Shown: piece by piece, positions 40,620 to 49,216 of the stretch
Position numbering within the stretch: position 1 is the first letter of the stretch
Layout of the letters: each line of letters starts with the position of its first letter
Source of the DNA: Haliscomenobacter sp040401995
GTDB taxonomy: Bacteria > Bacteroidota > Bacteroidia > Chitinophagales > Saprospiraceae
Direction of reading: 5' to 3'
Length of the DNA: 64,000 nucleotides
NCBI GenBank assembly: GCA_040401995.1
Contig: JBBANM010000013.1
Coordinates: 1 to 64,000 of the forward strand
Notes under the pieces: model-generated
What the model saw: only the letters and a program-made list of their open reading frames with translations
Told to the model about the DNA's origin: nothing
Databases searched by the model: none
Made by a program: the position numbers and the translations under genes

Positions 40620-41447
40620 CTACCCTACCCACTCAATCCTACCGCGCTCATTCACCGCAACTTTCCCCATCGCATGGATCGGATCATGTTCAAAGATCAA
40701 GGTGTAATTACCCTCGGCAGCTTCGCGCAACAAACGTTCTTTTTCTTTCATGGTCTCCAATGGGCGCACATCATAGGCCATCACGTAGGGCAAACCAATA
40801 TGATGCGCCGAAGGGATCAAATCAGCACAGTATACAAATTTGCCTGTTGAAGTCGTGATCATCGGCAACATCATGGCCTCGGTATGTCCATAAACAAACC
40901 GCAGTTCGATGCCCGGCAACCAGGGTACATCTTTTTCCGAAGGATCAATCATTTCCAACATACCCCAATCTTGCAGGGGTTTGAAGTTTTCGGCTAAAAA
41001 CGAAGCTTGCTCGCGCGGGTTGGGCGCCAGCGCGCTTTGCCAGTGCAGGGGGTTGCTCCAATAAGTAGCTTTGGGAAAAACGGGTTCGGCGTCCCCCTTG
41101 GCATTCCGACTAATGGCCCCCCCTACGTGGTCAAAATGCAAATGGGTGAGCAATACGTCGGTGATGGCATCGGCAGCATACCCGGCCTTGGCCAAGGCAT
41201 CCAAAAAATGTTCTTGTCCGCTGGGGGAAAAATGGGAACGAAACTTGGGATCTTGTTTGGTACCAATGCCCGTATCAATCAGGATGCGCCGATCGCCGGT
41301 ATCCACCAGCAAGCAACGCATGGCCCAAGTACAAAGGTTGTCTTCATCAGGTGGATTGAGTTTGCTCCACATTTTTTTGGGAACTACCCCAAACATAGCG
41401 CCGCCATCCAGCTTAAATTGTCCGGATTCGATGGGTAGGATTTTCAT
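40620..41447 (-). CDS. MBL-fold hydrolase, lactonase-like
   Basis: A 275-residue metallo-beta-lactamase-fold enzyme. The motif THLHFDHVGG binds two metals, with further His in YGHTEAM, Asp in YCADLIPS and a His in FEHDP. The fold and these motifs match the N-acyl-homoserine-lactone lactonase group, but other esters or lactones are possible substrates. Its start overlaps the ribH stop by 1 bp, so the two are cotranscribed. Confidence 0.88.
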   Translation of the reverse strand: MKILPIESGQFKLDGGAMFGVVPKKMWSKLNPPDEDNLCTWAMRCLLVDTGDRRILIDTGIGTKQDPKFRSHFSPSGQEHFLDALAKAGYAADAITDVLLTHLHFDHVGGAISRNAKGDAEPVFPKATYWSNPLHWQSALAPNPREQASFLAENFKPLQDWGMLEMIDPSEKDVPWLPGIELRFVYGHTEAMMLPMITTSTGKFVYCADLIPSAHHIGLPYVMAYDVRPLETMKEKERLLREAAEGNYTLIFEHDPIHAMGKVAVNERGRIEWVG

Positions 41448-41962
41448 CAGAAACCAATTCTTTTTTCCGAGATTTTGAATCCTTCTTTCAATGCAGCCAT
41501 GCGGATGGCGGTAATCGCCGCTTCAACGCCTTTGTTGCCATGTTTGCCGCCAGCGCGATCAAGCGCTTGTTGCTCGTCGTTGGGCGTCAATACGCCAAAG
41601 ATGCAGGGAACGCTGGTGGCGATGCTCAAGTTGGTCAAACCCATAGCAACCGCCTGATTGATGTATTCGTTGTGGTTGGTTTCACCTTTGATTACACAAC
41701 CCAAACAAATCACCGCATCCAATTTTTTTTGTCCCAAAAGCAACCTTGCGCCGGCCGTCAATTCAAACGAGCCGGGTACTTGCAATACTTGGATGTTTTC
41801 TTCTTTGGCGCCGTGTTTGAGCAAAGCGTCCAAACAGCCTTGGTAGAGCGCATGAGTGATGTGGGCATTCCAATCGGCTACAATGATTCCAAAACGGAAA
41901 TTATCGGCGGCAGGCGTAGATTGCTCGTCGTATTGGGAGAGGTTTTTAAGGGCAGAGGCCAT
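41447..41962 (-). CDS. ribH: 6,7-dimethyl-8-ribityllumazine synthase
   Basis: A 171-residue lumazine synthase, the penultimate enzyme of riboflavin synthesis. Landmarks are IIVADWNAHIT, VPGSFELTAGARLL, the CLGCVIKGETNHNEYI block with the catalytic His, and GVLTPNDEQQALDRAGG, which is highly conserved. It is in a run with the TPR gene upstream and the MBL gene downstream. No riboflavin riboswitch-like structure was evident upstream. Confidence 0.95.
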   Translation of the reverse strand: MASALKNLSQYDEQSTPAADNFRFGIIVADWNAHITHALYQGCLDALLKHGAKEENIQVLQVPGSFELTAGARLLLGQKKLDAVICLGCVIKGETNHNEYINQAVAMGLTNLSIATSVPCIFGVLTPNDEQQALDRAGGKHGNKGVEAAITAIRMAALKEGFKISEKRIGF

Positions 41963-41985
41963 ATCTGATATAGGTTATGTGATGA

Positions 41986-42024
41986 ACAAAAAAAGGGTAA
42001 AACGCAGCTACGCTTTACCCTTTT
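41986..42024 (-). terminator. Terminator after the TPR gene
   Basis: AAAAGGGTAAAACG (41991-42004) pairs with CGCTTTACCCTTTT (42011-42024) around AGCT-like centre, followed on the minus strand by a T-run. It ends 26 bp after the TPR stop, so ribH needs its own promoter. Confidence 0.85.
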
Positions 42025-42049
42025 CCCAACAATCCAAAAAGACTAAAAG

Positions 42050-42757
42050 TTATTTGCCTTCAAGATAGATAAGGTATTTTTCAACTTCCTGACCTTCGGC
42101 AGAAGTTGGATACTTGTCTTTGATTTTTTGAAAAGCATCACGCGCTGCAGCGTTGTCTCCTCTTTTTTGCGCCAGCATAGCTACTTTTTTCAAGTAATAA
42201 GGCGTCAAAAAATCGTTATCACCTGCCGAAGCAGCTGATTTATAATAGCTCATCGCTTTGTCGAAATTTTTGGTTTCGGAATAGCAATCGCCCAAAGCAC
42301 CATTTTTCATGATGGGCATGATATCGCCTTTCGCGCTGAAGTCTTTCAAATAATCGATGGCTACTTCAAATTTACCCAAGTTGAGGTAGCATACACCGGC
42401 GTAGTAGCAAGACAAATTGGCTGCTTTTGTGCCGCTGTAGTTGTCGATGATGTCCAAAAATCCGCTAAAACCGCCGCCTGGATTGGTCAACGCCATAGCG
42501 AATGAATCGCGCTCAAACTGTTTTTGCGCTTGCGCCATTTGCTCAATGGCCTCTACTTGTTTGGTCTCGGTATACCAACGCCAGGCGATGATACCGCCAA
42601 TCAGCAATACCAAGGCAGCAGCGCCAATGAGGATGAAGTTCTGATACCGCTCATAAAAGCTTTGCGCCTGATTGCGGATGTCCACGATGTCAACCAATAC
42701 TTCTTCTTCTTTCACTGCGGACGTTGCCGGACGACGTACTTGTTTCCCTTTTGCCAT
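42050..42757 (-). CDS. TPR-repeat membrane protein
   Basis: A 235-residue protein with one N-terminal membrane helix (NFILIGAAALVLLIGGIIAW) and TPR repeats behind it (ANLSCYYAGVCYLNLGKFEVA, GALGDCYSETKNFDKAMSYY, AMLAQKRGDNAAARDAFQKI). A basic N-terminus faces the cytoplasm. Similar to YfgM-type envelope proteins that work near the Sec translocon, though the match is general. Confidence 0.85.
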   Translation of the reverse strand: MAKGKQVRRPATSAVKEEEVLVDIVDIRNQAQSFYERYQNFILIGAAALVLLIGGIIAWRWYTETKQVEAIEQMAQAQKQFERDSFAMALTNPGGGFSGFLDIIDNYSGTKAANLSCYYAGVCYLNLGKFEVAIDYLKDFSAKGDIMPIMKNGALGDCYSETKNFDKAMSYYKSAASAGDNDFLTPYYLKKVAMLAQKRGDNAAARDAFQKIKDKYPTSAEGQEVEKYLIYLEGK

Positions 42758-42874
42758 AACACTTTATCAATTGTGATTTTTGGGTTTTCGTCCACGTTTT
42801 GCGGTGTGGATGATCTGCCCTCTGTTTCGAAGACGCAAAAATAACCAAACTTTTGTTTCCCCCTCGTTTTTACG

Positions 42875-42913
42875 AAAAAAAATGCGGCAGGTAACCCAGA
42901 TGGCCCTGCCGCA
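42875..42913 (-). terminator. Terminator of pdhA
   Basis: TGCGGCAG (42883-42890) pairs with CTGCCGCA (42906-42913), and on the minus strand a T-run follows (42875-42882). It is 26 bp after the pdhA stop. Confidence 0.88.
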
Positions 42914-42938
42914 AACGTGTTTTAGGCATTCCCTAGTA

Positions 42939-43976
42939 TTAATCCCGGATAAATGGGTAATCCGGTTCGACGTAGTTGTCAGTAAATAACTCCGAAGGAT
43001 CAGGGTATTCGGAAGCTTCGGCAAAAGCTACTGCAGCTTCTACTTCAACTTTCACGGCATCCTTGATGGCTTGAATTTCTTCTTCGGTAGCAATTTTGTT
43101 GTCCAAAATTTTATCCTCCGTTACCTTCAAGGGGTCGCGGTCTTGGTAAGATTGAACTTCTTCTTTGGTACGGTATTTGGCTGGGTCAGAAACGGAGTGC
43201 CCTTTGTAGCGATAGGTGCGGATTTCCAGGTAATAAGGTCCGTTTCCAGCGCGGATATGCGCAGCCGCACGGGTGATGGCTTCATAAACCGCTTCTGGGC
43301 TCATGCCGTCAACGGTTTCGCTGGGCATTTCGTAAGAAAGACCCAATTTAGCGAGGTCGTGAACGTTACTGGTGCGCTCTACTGAAGTACCCATGGCGTA
43401 TCCATTGTTTTCGCAGATGTAAAGCACCGGCAATTTCCAGGTCATCGCCATGTTGAAAGACTCGTGTAAAGCACCTTGACGAGAAGCGCCATCGCCAAAC
43501 ATCGTTACACAAAGGTTATCGGTGCCTTTGTACTTTTCAGCAAAAGCAATACCGGTACCAATTGGAATTTGCGCCCCAACGATACCGTTGCCGCCAAAAT
43601 ATTTGTGCTGCAACGAGAAAAAGTGCATAGAACCACCTTTTCCTTTTACTATCCCGTCTTTTTTTCCGTACAATTCTGCCATGGCCTGGTTCATCGTTAT
43701 GCCCCGACCAAGAGCCGTACCGTGCTGGCGATAAGCAGTTACAATCCCATCTTCCCGACGAATTACCGATTCGATTCCTGCTGCCACTGCCTCCTGGCCG
43801 ATGTAAACGTGACAAAATCCGCGGATTTTTTGCTGCCCGTACATCATTAGCGCCCGTTCTTCAAACCGACGGATACGGAGCATCAAGGTGTACCATTGTA
43901 GGTATTGTTCCTTGCTGTAGCCAGTCTGGGTGTTGCGCCCTTTAGAGGTTTTTTTCTTTTCAACAACGGTATCCAT
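42939..43976 (-). CDS. pdhA: Pyruvate dehydrogenase E1 component, alpha subunit
   Basis: A 345-residue thiamin-diphosphate enzyme subunit, converting pyruvate to acetyl groups for the lipoyl E2. The ThDP motif begins GDGASRQGALHESFNMA and ends ENNGYAMGT, and the phosphorylation-loop-like RYKGHSVSDPAKYRT is present. The beta subunit and E2 genes are not in the window. It is monocistronic, bounded by a terminator and by a long upstream region. Confidence 0.95.
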   Translation of the reverse strand: MDTVVEKKKTSKGRNTQTGYSKEQYLQWYTLMLRIRRFEERALMMYGQQKIRGFCHVYIGQEAVAAGIESVIRREDGIVTAYRQHGTALGRGITMNQAMAELYGKKDGIVKGKGGSMHFFSLQHKYFGGNGIVGAQIPIGTGIAFAEKYKGTDNLCVTMFGDGASRQGALHESFNMAMTWKLPVLYICENNGYAMGTSVERTSNVHDLAKLGLSYEMPSETVDGMSPEAVYEAITRAAAHIRAGNGPYYLEIRTYRYKGHSVSDPAKYRTKEEVQSYQDRDPLKVTEDKILDNKIATEEEIQAIKDAVKVEVEAAVAFAEASEYPDPSELFTDNYVEPDYPFIRD

Positions 43977-44331
43977 AGTTGTATTACATGTTTGCCGCGA
44001 AAATTCGCTGTTTGATGAACATTCGTTTGAGCTAAAGATAAAGTAAATCTAATTGATAGGGCTAGGTAGGCAGGTTTTTTTTCTTGATTCTGTAATCGAT
44101 TTCACCGAACGTGGTGTTTGTCAAGGAATTCGATTCGGTTCAAATTAAGGGTTGAAAAGGTGTAGAAACGAATATACGCATTTTTTGGAGGCTATCTAAA
44201 TTCGTTTTCCATTTTTTGACCAAAAAAGTGTTTTGTCGTGTATTTTTCATCCGGCAATTGAAGATTTGAGCTTGGGTGCTAGAATTAGAGCTTGTTCAGG
44301 ATCCGGAACAAGCTCTAAGCTAAATTTTAAT
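43977..44331. other. Upstream region of pdhA and start of the element region
   Basis: No gene. On the minus strand a TATCTTTA box near 44033-44040 resembles the -7 promoter element for pdhA. An imperfect inverted pair AAACGAATA/TAAATTCGTTT lies near 44166-44210. A hairpin follows at 44287-44316. Confidence 0.4.
44287..44316. repeat. AGAGCTTGTTC hairpin
   Basis: Perfect 11 bp arms (44287-44297 and 44306-44316) of the same AGAGCTTGTTC type as at 34276. It stands next to the large structured element. Confidence 0.8.
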
Positions 44332-44752
44332 GTGAATTTGGGGATTGAAATACTACTTTATGCTTAACCAACTCAAATAGTGACTTTTGCTTTCGACAAA
44401 AACAACTGCCTGTTGGTATTACATTTAGCACTATTTTGAACACTTAACCCTGTTCCGTAGGAATAGTATCTTTGTAGAATGTTAGGCAGCTCCCCGCTAA
44501 CCGGTCCATCGGACCGGTATCTGGAGGCTCAAGATACCGGTCCGATGGACCGGAAAACGGAAACGCTCCTTTTCTACAAAGATATCGTCCTGATGGGACG
44601 ACCGGGACAACTTGAATGATACTCGCCGGTATCCAGCCTCTTGAATGGAGCTTAAATCCCACCATAATGTAGCATAGGTTATCTTTAAGTATCAAGTAGC
44701 GGTCGCGAAGGCGCAACTCTTGAAAAACTCCTACGACAATCTCCGAATTCAC
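44332..44752. repeat. Structured repeat element, copy 1 (~421 bp)
   Basis: Ends GTGAATTTGGGGATTG and CAATCTCCGAATTCAC are inverted. Inside lie ATCTTTGTAGAA (44468-44479) paired with TTCTACAAAGAT (44572-44583), and perfect 22 bp arms 44501-44522 and 44532-44553 with a CCGGTCCATCGGACCGG core. Copy 2 is at 55021-55427. The one frame it holds (44444-44785, minus) is not conserved in copy 2 and is not a gene. Confidence 0.85.
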
Positions 44753-44772
44753 GTTAAATTTTGCAAAAACAC

Positions 44773-44780
44773 TATCTTTG
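44773..44780 (+). promoter_or_regulatory. -7 promoter box of recF
   Basis: TATCTTTG fits TAnnTTTG and ends 4 bases before the ATG at 44785. Transcription would then start at or near the start codon, which suggests a leaderless or nearly leaderless mRNA. Confidence 0.5.
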
Positions 44781-44784
44781 GCCA

Positions 44785-45894
44785 ATGCTTTATTTGGATC
44801 AACTAAAACTTACCAACTTTAAAAATTATGCAGCGCAAACGCTGAATTTCTCGCCGCAACTGAATTGCTTGGTGGGCAACAACGGCATGGGCAAAACCAA
44901 CGTGCTCGACAGCATCTATTATCTCTGCATGACCAAGAGCAATTTCTCCCAACCTGATAGCTCCCTTCCGCTTCACGACACCGGTTTTTTCCGTTTGGAG
45001 GGTCTTTTTTATCGTGGCGACAACAAAGAAAAGATCGTTGCTAAAATTGTACCTCGCAAGCAAAAAGTCATAGAACGCAACGATATTCCTTACCAGCGAC
45101 TCTCGGAGCACATCGGTTGTTTGCCCGTTGTATTCATCGGCCCCGATGATGTGGCGCTGATTAAAGAAGGTAGCGAAGAACGGCGGCGTTTTTTGGACAA
45201 CACGCTCTCGCAAATTGATCCACAATACTTGCAAGCGCTCATCAACTACACCCGGGTGCTCCAGCAACGCAATGCGCTGCTCAAACAATGGGATGGAGAA
45301 ACCAGCCTGGCCGATCCGTCTTTGCTTGCCATCTACGATCAACAGTTGTTGGCGCCGGCGGAATACGTTTTCGCCCAGCGACAAAAGTTTTTTGCTACTT
45401 TTTCCGAAATTTTTCAAGCCGTATATCAAAAATTGTCGGGACAAGCGGAACAAGTCCGTATCGAATACCATTCCCCTTTGCATACCTTAAAATTGGAGCA
45501 ACTCTTGCGACAAAATACTGTCAAAGACATCACCCTCAAACGCACCAGCAGCGGCATCCACCGCGACGACTTGATCTTTTCCATCGGCGGTGATCATCCA
45601 CTTAAACGGTTTGGCTCCCAAGGGCAGTTAAAATCTTATCTGCTGGCTTTGAAATTGGCGCAATACCAATTATTGCAACAAAAAAAAGGGCTAGCACCAA
45701 TCCTTTTGCTCGATGATCTTTTTGATAAATTGGATGAGCATCGGATCACGCAACTGATTCAATTGCTGACTACGGGTGAGTACGGCCAAATTTTTATCAC
45801 CGACACCCACGAAACCCGCTTGGAAGAGATCATTTTGCAATTTGGCGTAGGTTACCGTAAATTCATCGTCGACAAAGGCGTCATTCAAGACTAA
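44785..45894 (+). CDS. recF: DNA replication and repair protein RecF
   Basis: A 369-residue SMC-like ATPase that loads RecA at gaps together with RecO and RecR. Walker A is GNNGMGKTN near residue 32, and the KSYLLALKLAQYQLL and LLLDDLFDKLDEHR motifs (signature, Walker B) are in the second half. A common start is MLYLDQLKLTNFKNY, as here. The dnaN/gyrB neighbours of model organisms are absent. The serine hydrolase gene starts 15 bp after the stop. Confidence 0.94.
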   Translation: MLYLDQLKLTNFKNYAAQTLNFSPQLNCLVGNNGMGKTNVLDSIYYLCMTKSNFSQPDSSLPLHDTGFFRLEGLFYRGDNKEKIVAKIVPRKQKVIERNDIPYQRLSEHIGCLPVVFIGPDDVALIKEGSEERRRFLDNTLSQIDPQYLQALINYTRVLQQRNALLKQWDGETSLADPSLLAIYDQQLLAPAEYVFAQRQKFFATFSEIFQAVYQKLSGQAEQVRIEYHSPLHTLKLEQLLRQNTVKDITLKRTSSGIHRDDLIFSIGGDHPLKRFGSQGQLKSYLLALKLAQYQLLQQKKGLAPILLLDDLFDKLDEHRITQLIQLLTTGEYGQIFITDTHETRLEEIILQFGVGYRKFIVDKGVIQD

Positions 45895-45909
45895 AGTAAA
45901 CATACACTC

Positions 45910-47169
45910 ATGATTAAAGCTCTTACCAAATCCTTCTTTTTTTGCGCCCTTTTGTTCCCATTTTTTTTGATGGGGCAAAAAAACAAAACACAACCCGCAC
46001 CTACGCCAACCAAACCCAGTACTTATTTCCCCGAACGCAACCGTTGGGAACATTTGGCCCCGTTAGCAGTAGGTTTTGATACCGTCAAGTTACAGCAAGC
46101 CATCCAATTTGCCATTGACCAGGAAACGACCAATCCGCGGAGTATGGAGCAATCGCATTACCAAACTTTTGGTCGGGAACCCTTTGGCGAAGCGGTTGGT
46201 CCGCTCAAAGACCGCGGCGCGCCTACTGGACTGATCATTTATAAAGGTTACATCATCGCTGAGTGGGGAGAACCGAGTCGGGTAGACATGACCCACAGCG
46301 TCACCAAAAGTTTGTTGTCGACCGTTGTAGGACTGGCTGTGGATCGCGGCATGATCCGCAGCGTGCAGGATACCGTTTATCCTTATGTGGCACCGATACA
46401 ATTGTACGAGCCGGGACAGCGCTTTGACAAGGCCGAACGTTTTGGTCAGTCAACATTGTTGAATCTTTTTGCTACGCCGCACAACCGCAGTATTACTTGG
46501 GATAATATGTTGCGCCAAACCAGTGCTTGGGAAGGCACCCTTTGGGGAAAACCAGATTGGGCAGATCGCCCCGCTACCAACCCAAATGAGTGGTTGACCG
46601 CGCCGCGCCCTAAACCTGGTACAGCCTATGAATACAACGATGTTCGCGTCAACGCCTTGGCTTTGGCAACACTCAACGTCTGGCGGCGACCATTGCCGCA
46701 AGTGGCCCGCGAATACATTATGGATCCCATCGGCGCATCGGCAAGCTGGCGTTGGTTTGGCTACGACAACTCCTTTGTGGTACTCGACGGTCAAATCATG
46801 CAATCTGTCAGCGGCGGCGGTCATTGGGGCGGCGGATTGATGATCAATGCTTATGACATGGCCCGTTTTGGCTACTTAATTATGAACAAAGGCAAATGGG
46901 GCGATAAACAGCTGATATCCGAAAGTTGGATTCAAATGGCCAGCACGCCTACGCCCGTAAAAACCGATTATGGGTTTATGAATTATTTTTTGAATACCGA
47001 CAAAAAATTCATGCCCAATGCCCCGGCTTCTGCCATTGCGCACATCGGCAATGGTGTGAATGCGGTGGTGATGTTGCCAGAGCAAGACCTGGTTATCGTA
47101 ACCCGTTGGATCAAAAACAATGAAGCGCTGGATGGGTTGGTAAAACGAATCCTGGAGTCGAAAAAGTAA
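45910..47169 (+). CDS. Secreted serine hydrolase, class C beta-lactamase-like
   Basis: A 419-residue protein with a signal peptide (MIKALTKSFFFCALLFPFFLMGQ). The catalytic SxxK motif is SVTK at about 130-133 in DMTHSVTKSLLSTVVG, the YxN motif is YEYNDVR, and a HIGNG block stands near the C-terminus in the KTG position. The family includes beta-lactamases, esterases and D-peptidases. It is probably periplasmic. Its position after recF is common in no pathway that I know. Confidence 0.88.
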   Translation: MIKALTKSFFFCALLFPFFLMGQKNKTQPAPTPTKPSTYFPERNRWEHLAPLAVGFDTVKLQQAIQFAIDQETTNPRSMEQSHYQTFGREPFGEAVGPLKDRGAPTGLIIYKGYIIAEWGEPSRVDMTHSVTKSLLSTVVGLAVDRGMIRSVQDTVYPYVAPIQLYEPGQRFDKAERFGQSTLLNLFATPHNRSITWDNMLRQTSAWEGTLWGKPDWADRPATNPNEWLTAPRPKPGTAYEYNDVRVNALALATLNVWRRPLPQVAREYIMDPIGASASWRWFGYDNSFVVLDGQIMQSVSGGGHWGGGLMINAYDMARFGYLIMNKGKWGDKQLISESWIQMASTPTPVKTDYGFMNYFLNTDKKFMPNAPASAIAHIGNGVNAVVMLPEQDLVIVTRWIKNNEALDGLVKRILESKK

Positions 47170-47194
47170 AATTTGACTACATCAAATGATTATC

Positions 47195-47297
47195 CACCAC
47201 CGATTACACAGATTACACAAATTGGGCAAACCCAATCTGTGTAATCTCGCTTACGCCGCAGGCGATAAGAATCTGCGTAATCTGTGAATCTGTGGTG
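47195..47297. repeat. Dispersed repeat H, copy 2
   Basis: CACCACCGATTACACAG at the left and CTGTGAATCTGTGGTG at the right are inverted, with inner GATTACACA/TGTGTAATC and a CTTACGCC/GGCGATAAG arm. It is of the same type as the copies at 27435 and 62734. Confidence 0.75.
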
Positions 47298-47366
47298 AAT
47301 TACTTAAATTTAAAATGCGCTTGTCAAAGCAATAATGCGAAAGCTTTCTAAGCTCAAAACTTGACG

Positions 47367-48035
47367 ATGCGCACGCAGTATGAAAAATTCAATCTCGTAG
47401 AACACATGAAAATAACCACCGCTGAATTGCCACAGGCAGGATACCAACTACAATCAGAATTGTATCATCCAGAGTTGGTGCAGTTTCTGCAAAATGAATC
47501 ACAACACCAAACTTGGATTTTACGGGTATTCCGAATTTTCAACGGACTACTTTTTATGGGTTTAGCCGGTTACATCGGATTTAAACTGGCTGCTGATTGG
47601 GCGCATGCCGATCGGTATATAACCCAATTTGGCAATGGGGTTCTCTTGGTTTTTCTATTGGTTGTTCCGCATGAGTTATTGCATGGATTGGCCTACAAGC
47701 TTGTTGGAGCGCCAAAAGTTAGCTATGGCGCCAACCTCAAAAAATTGATGTTTTTTGCCATTGCCGATGGGTTCGTGGCTAATTTCAAGGAATTCTGCTT
47801 CGTTGCGCTGACACCTTTCGTTGTCATTACCATCTCTTTTTTGGCCTCCTTCTTGTTTGCCCCCAGCAATTGGTATTTCACCATTTATACCATGTTGACT
47901 GCGCACACTACTTTTTGTTCAGGCGATTTCGGTCTGCTCAATTACATGTTGCGTTTTCGCGATCACGGCATTGTAACCGTAGACTTTAAGGAGGAAAAAA
48001 AATCGGCGTTTTGGATTAAAACACCTACCCCATGA
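47367..48035 (+). CDS. DUF3267 membrane protein with HExxH motif
   Basis: A 222-residue membrane protein with about four segments. It has the zinc-protease-type HELLHG motif (HExxH) in VVPHELLHGLAYKLVG, followed by YGANLKKLMFFAIADG. The DUF3267 family is a relative of M50 site-2 proteases with unknown substrates. The start at 47367 is an ATG; a further ATG at 47409 would shorten it by 14 residues. The next gene overlaps its stop by 4 bp. Confidence 0.8.
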   Translation: MRTQYEKFNLVEHMKITTAELPQAGYQLQSELYHPELVQFLQNESQHQTWILRVFRIFNGLLFMGLAGYIGFKLAADWAHADRYITQFGNGVLLVFLLVVPHELLHGLAYKLVGAPKVSYGANLKKLMFFAIADGFVANFKEFCFVALTPFVVITISFLASFLFAPSNWYFTIYTMLTAHTTFCSGDFGLLNYMLRFRDHGIVTVDFKEEKKSAFWIKTPTP

Positions 48036-49210
48036 ATAAAAAATACGACCAGTGGATAAAAATCCTCGCGGGTCTCTATGTTGCCCTGGCCATTTTTGCC
48101 AGCATCCAATCCATCAGTTTAGGCGGAAAACAATTTGAAGAAAACGGCCCTAGCTATACCCATTACAACAATTACATCATTTTTAAGCAGTCGTTTTTCC
48201 ATCTCTTAAACCACCAAGATCTCTACCAGCTTTTCCCTGCAGAACAATGGGATCTCTACAAATATAGCCCCACTTTTGCTTTGTTTTTTGGCGTATTCGC
48301 CGCATTACCGGATTGGCTGGGTTTAATCCTTTGGAATCTGTTGAATGCATTGGTTTTCTTTTTGGGTGTTAGGAGTTTGCCCAATTTGGGGTCCAAAACC
48401 AGTTTTGCCATCCTGCTTTTTTGCTTAATTGAGCTGGTAACCGCCTTGCAAAGCGCACAAAGCAATGCCCTAATTGCTGGTCTGCTGTTGTTGACCTTTA
48501 GCGCCTTGGAAAAACGCCAATACCTTTGGGCAACTCTTTGGATTTTGCTCACCGTTTATATCAAGATTTTTGGCATTGTAGCTTATGCCATCTTTATTTT
48601 TTACCCAAAAAAAGGGCGCTTGATCGCTTATTCGCTGTTTTGGGGCTTGTTATTGTTGTTGCTGCCTTTACCGTTTACTGGTGCAAATCATTTCCTAGAG
48701 CTCTACCAAAGTTGGTGGCATATGCTGGGCGAAGACCATTCCTCTTCCTTGGGTTTATCGGTGTTGGGTTGGTTACAAAGTTGGTTTGGATTTCCATTTT
48801 CCAAAAATAGCGTGGTATTGGTAGGTATGATGCTGTTTGTTTTGCCGCTGATTCGTTGGCAACAATATGCCAATTATGCTTTCCGCTTGTGGCTATTGGC
48901 TTCGGTATTGGTGTGGATTGTTATTTTTAACCACAAAGCAGAATCGCCTACCTTTATATTGGCCATAGCCGGCGTAGCCCTTTGGTTTTTTAGTCAAAAA
49001 AGCAGCCCTTTGCATTGGGTGTTGCTGGCGCTGGCCCTGGTTTTTACCCAATTATCGCCTACTGATATTTTCCCAGCGGTAATAAGAAATCAATGGGTGG
49101 CGCCCTATGTGTTGAAAGCCGTTCCTTGCATTGCCATTTGGATCAGTATTACTTACGAATTGCTGTTTGAGGATTTTTCTCAAAAACTCATCCCCGCTGC
49201 AGAAGCATAA
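48032..49210 (+). CDS. GT87-type glycosyltransferase, polytopic membrane protein
   Basis: A 392-residue membrane protein with about nine segments, resembling the DUF2029/GT87 family of polyprenyl-phosphate-dependent mannosyltransferase-like enzymes. Landmarks include YKYSPTFALFFGVFAALPDW and QSAQSNALIAGLLLL. Some family members add sugars to lipid carriers or proteins on the outer face of the membrane. The ATG overlaps the DUF3267 stop, and the GT2 gene starts 6 bp after its stop. Confidence 0.8.
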   Translation: MNKKYDQWIKILAGLYVALAIFASIQSISLGGKQFEENGPSYTHYNNYIIFKQSFFHLLNHQDLYQLFPAEQWDLYKYSPTFALFFGVFAALPDWLGLILWNLLNALVFFLGVRSLPNLGSKTSFAILLFCLIELVTALQSAQSNALIAGLLLLTFSALEKRQYLWATLWILLTVYIKIFGIVAYAIFIFYPKKGRLIAYSLFWGLLLLLLPLPFTGANHFLELYQSWWHMLGEDHSSSLGLSVLGWLQSWFGFPFSKNSVVLVGMMLFVLPLIRWQQYANYAFRLWLLASVLVWIVIFNHKAESPTFILAIAGVALWFFSQKSSPLHWVLLALALVFTQLSPTDIFPAVIRNQWVAPYVLKAVPCIAIWISITYELLFEDFSQKLIPAAEA

Positions 49211-49216
49211 CCAAAC

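Noticed and set aside
41963..42049. FMN riboswitch before ribH
   Set aside because: The space before ribH holds a terminator of the preceding gene and no visible FMN-aptamer motifs.
44444..44785. A 113-residue minus-strand frame upstream of recF
   Set aside because: It falls inside the structured repeat and is not kept in the second copy of that repeat, so it is a chance frame.
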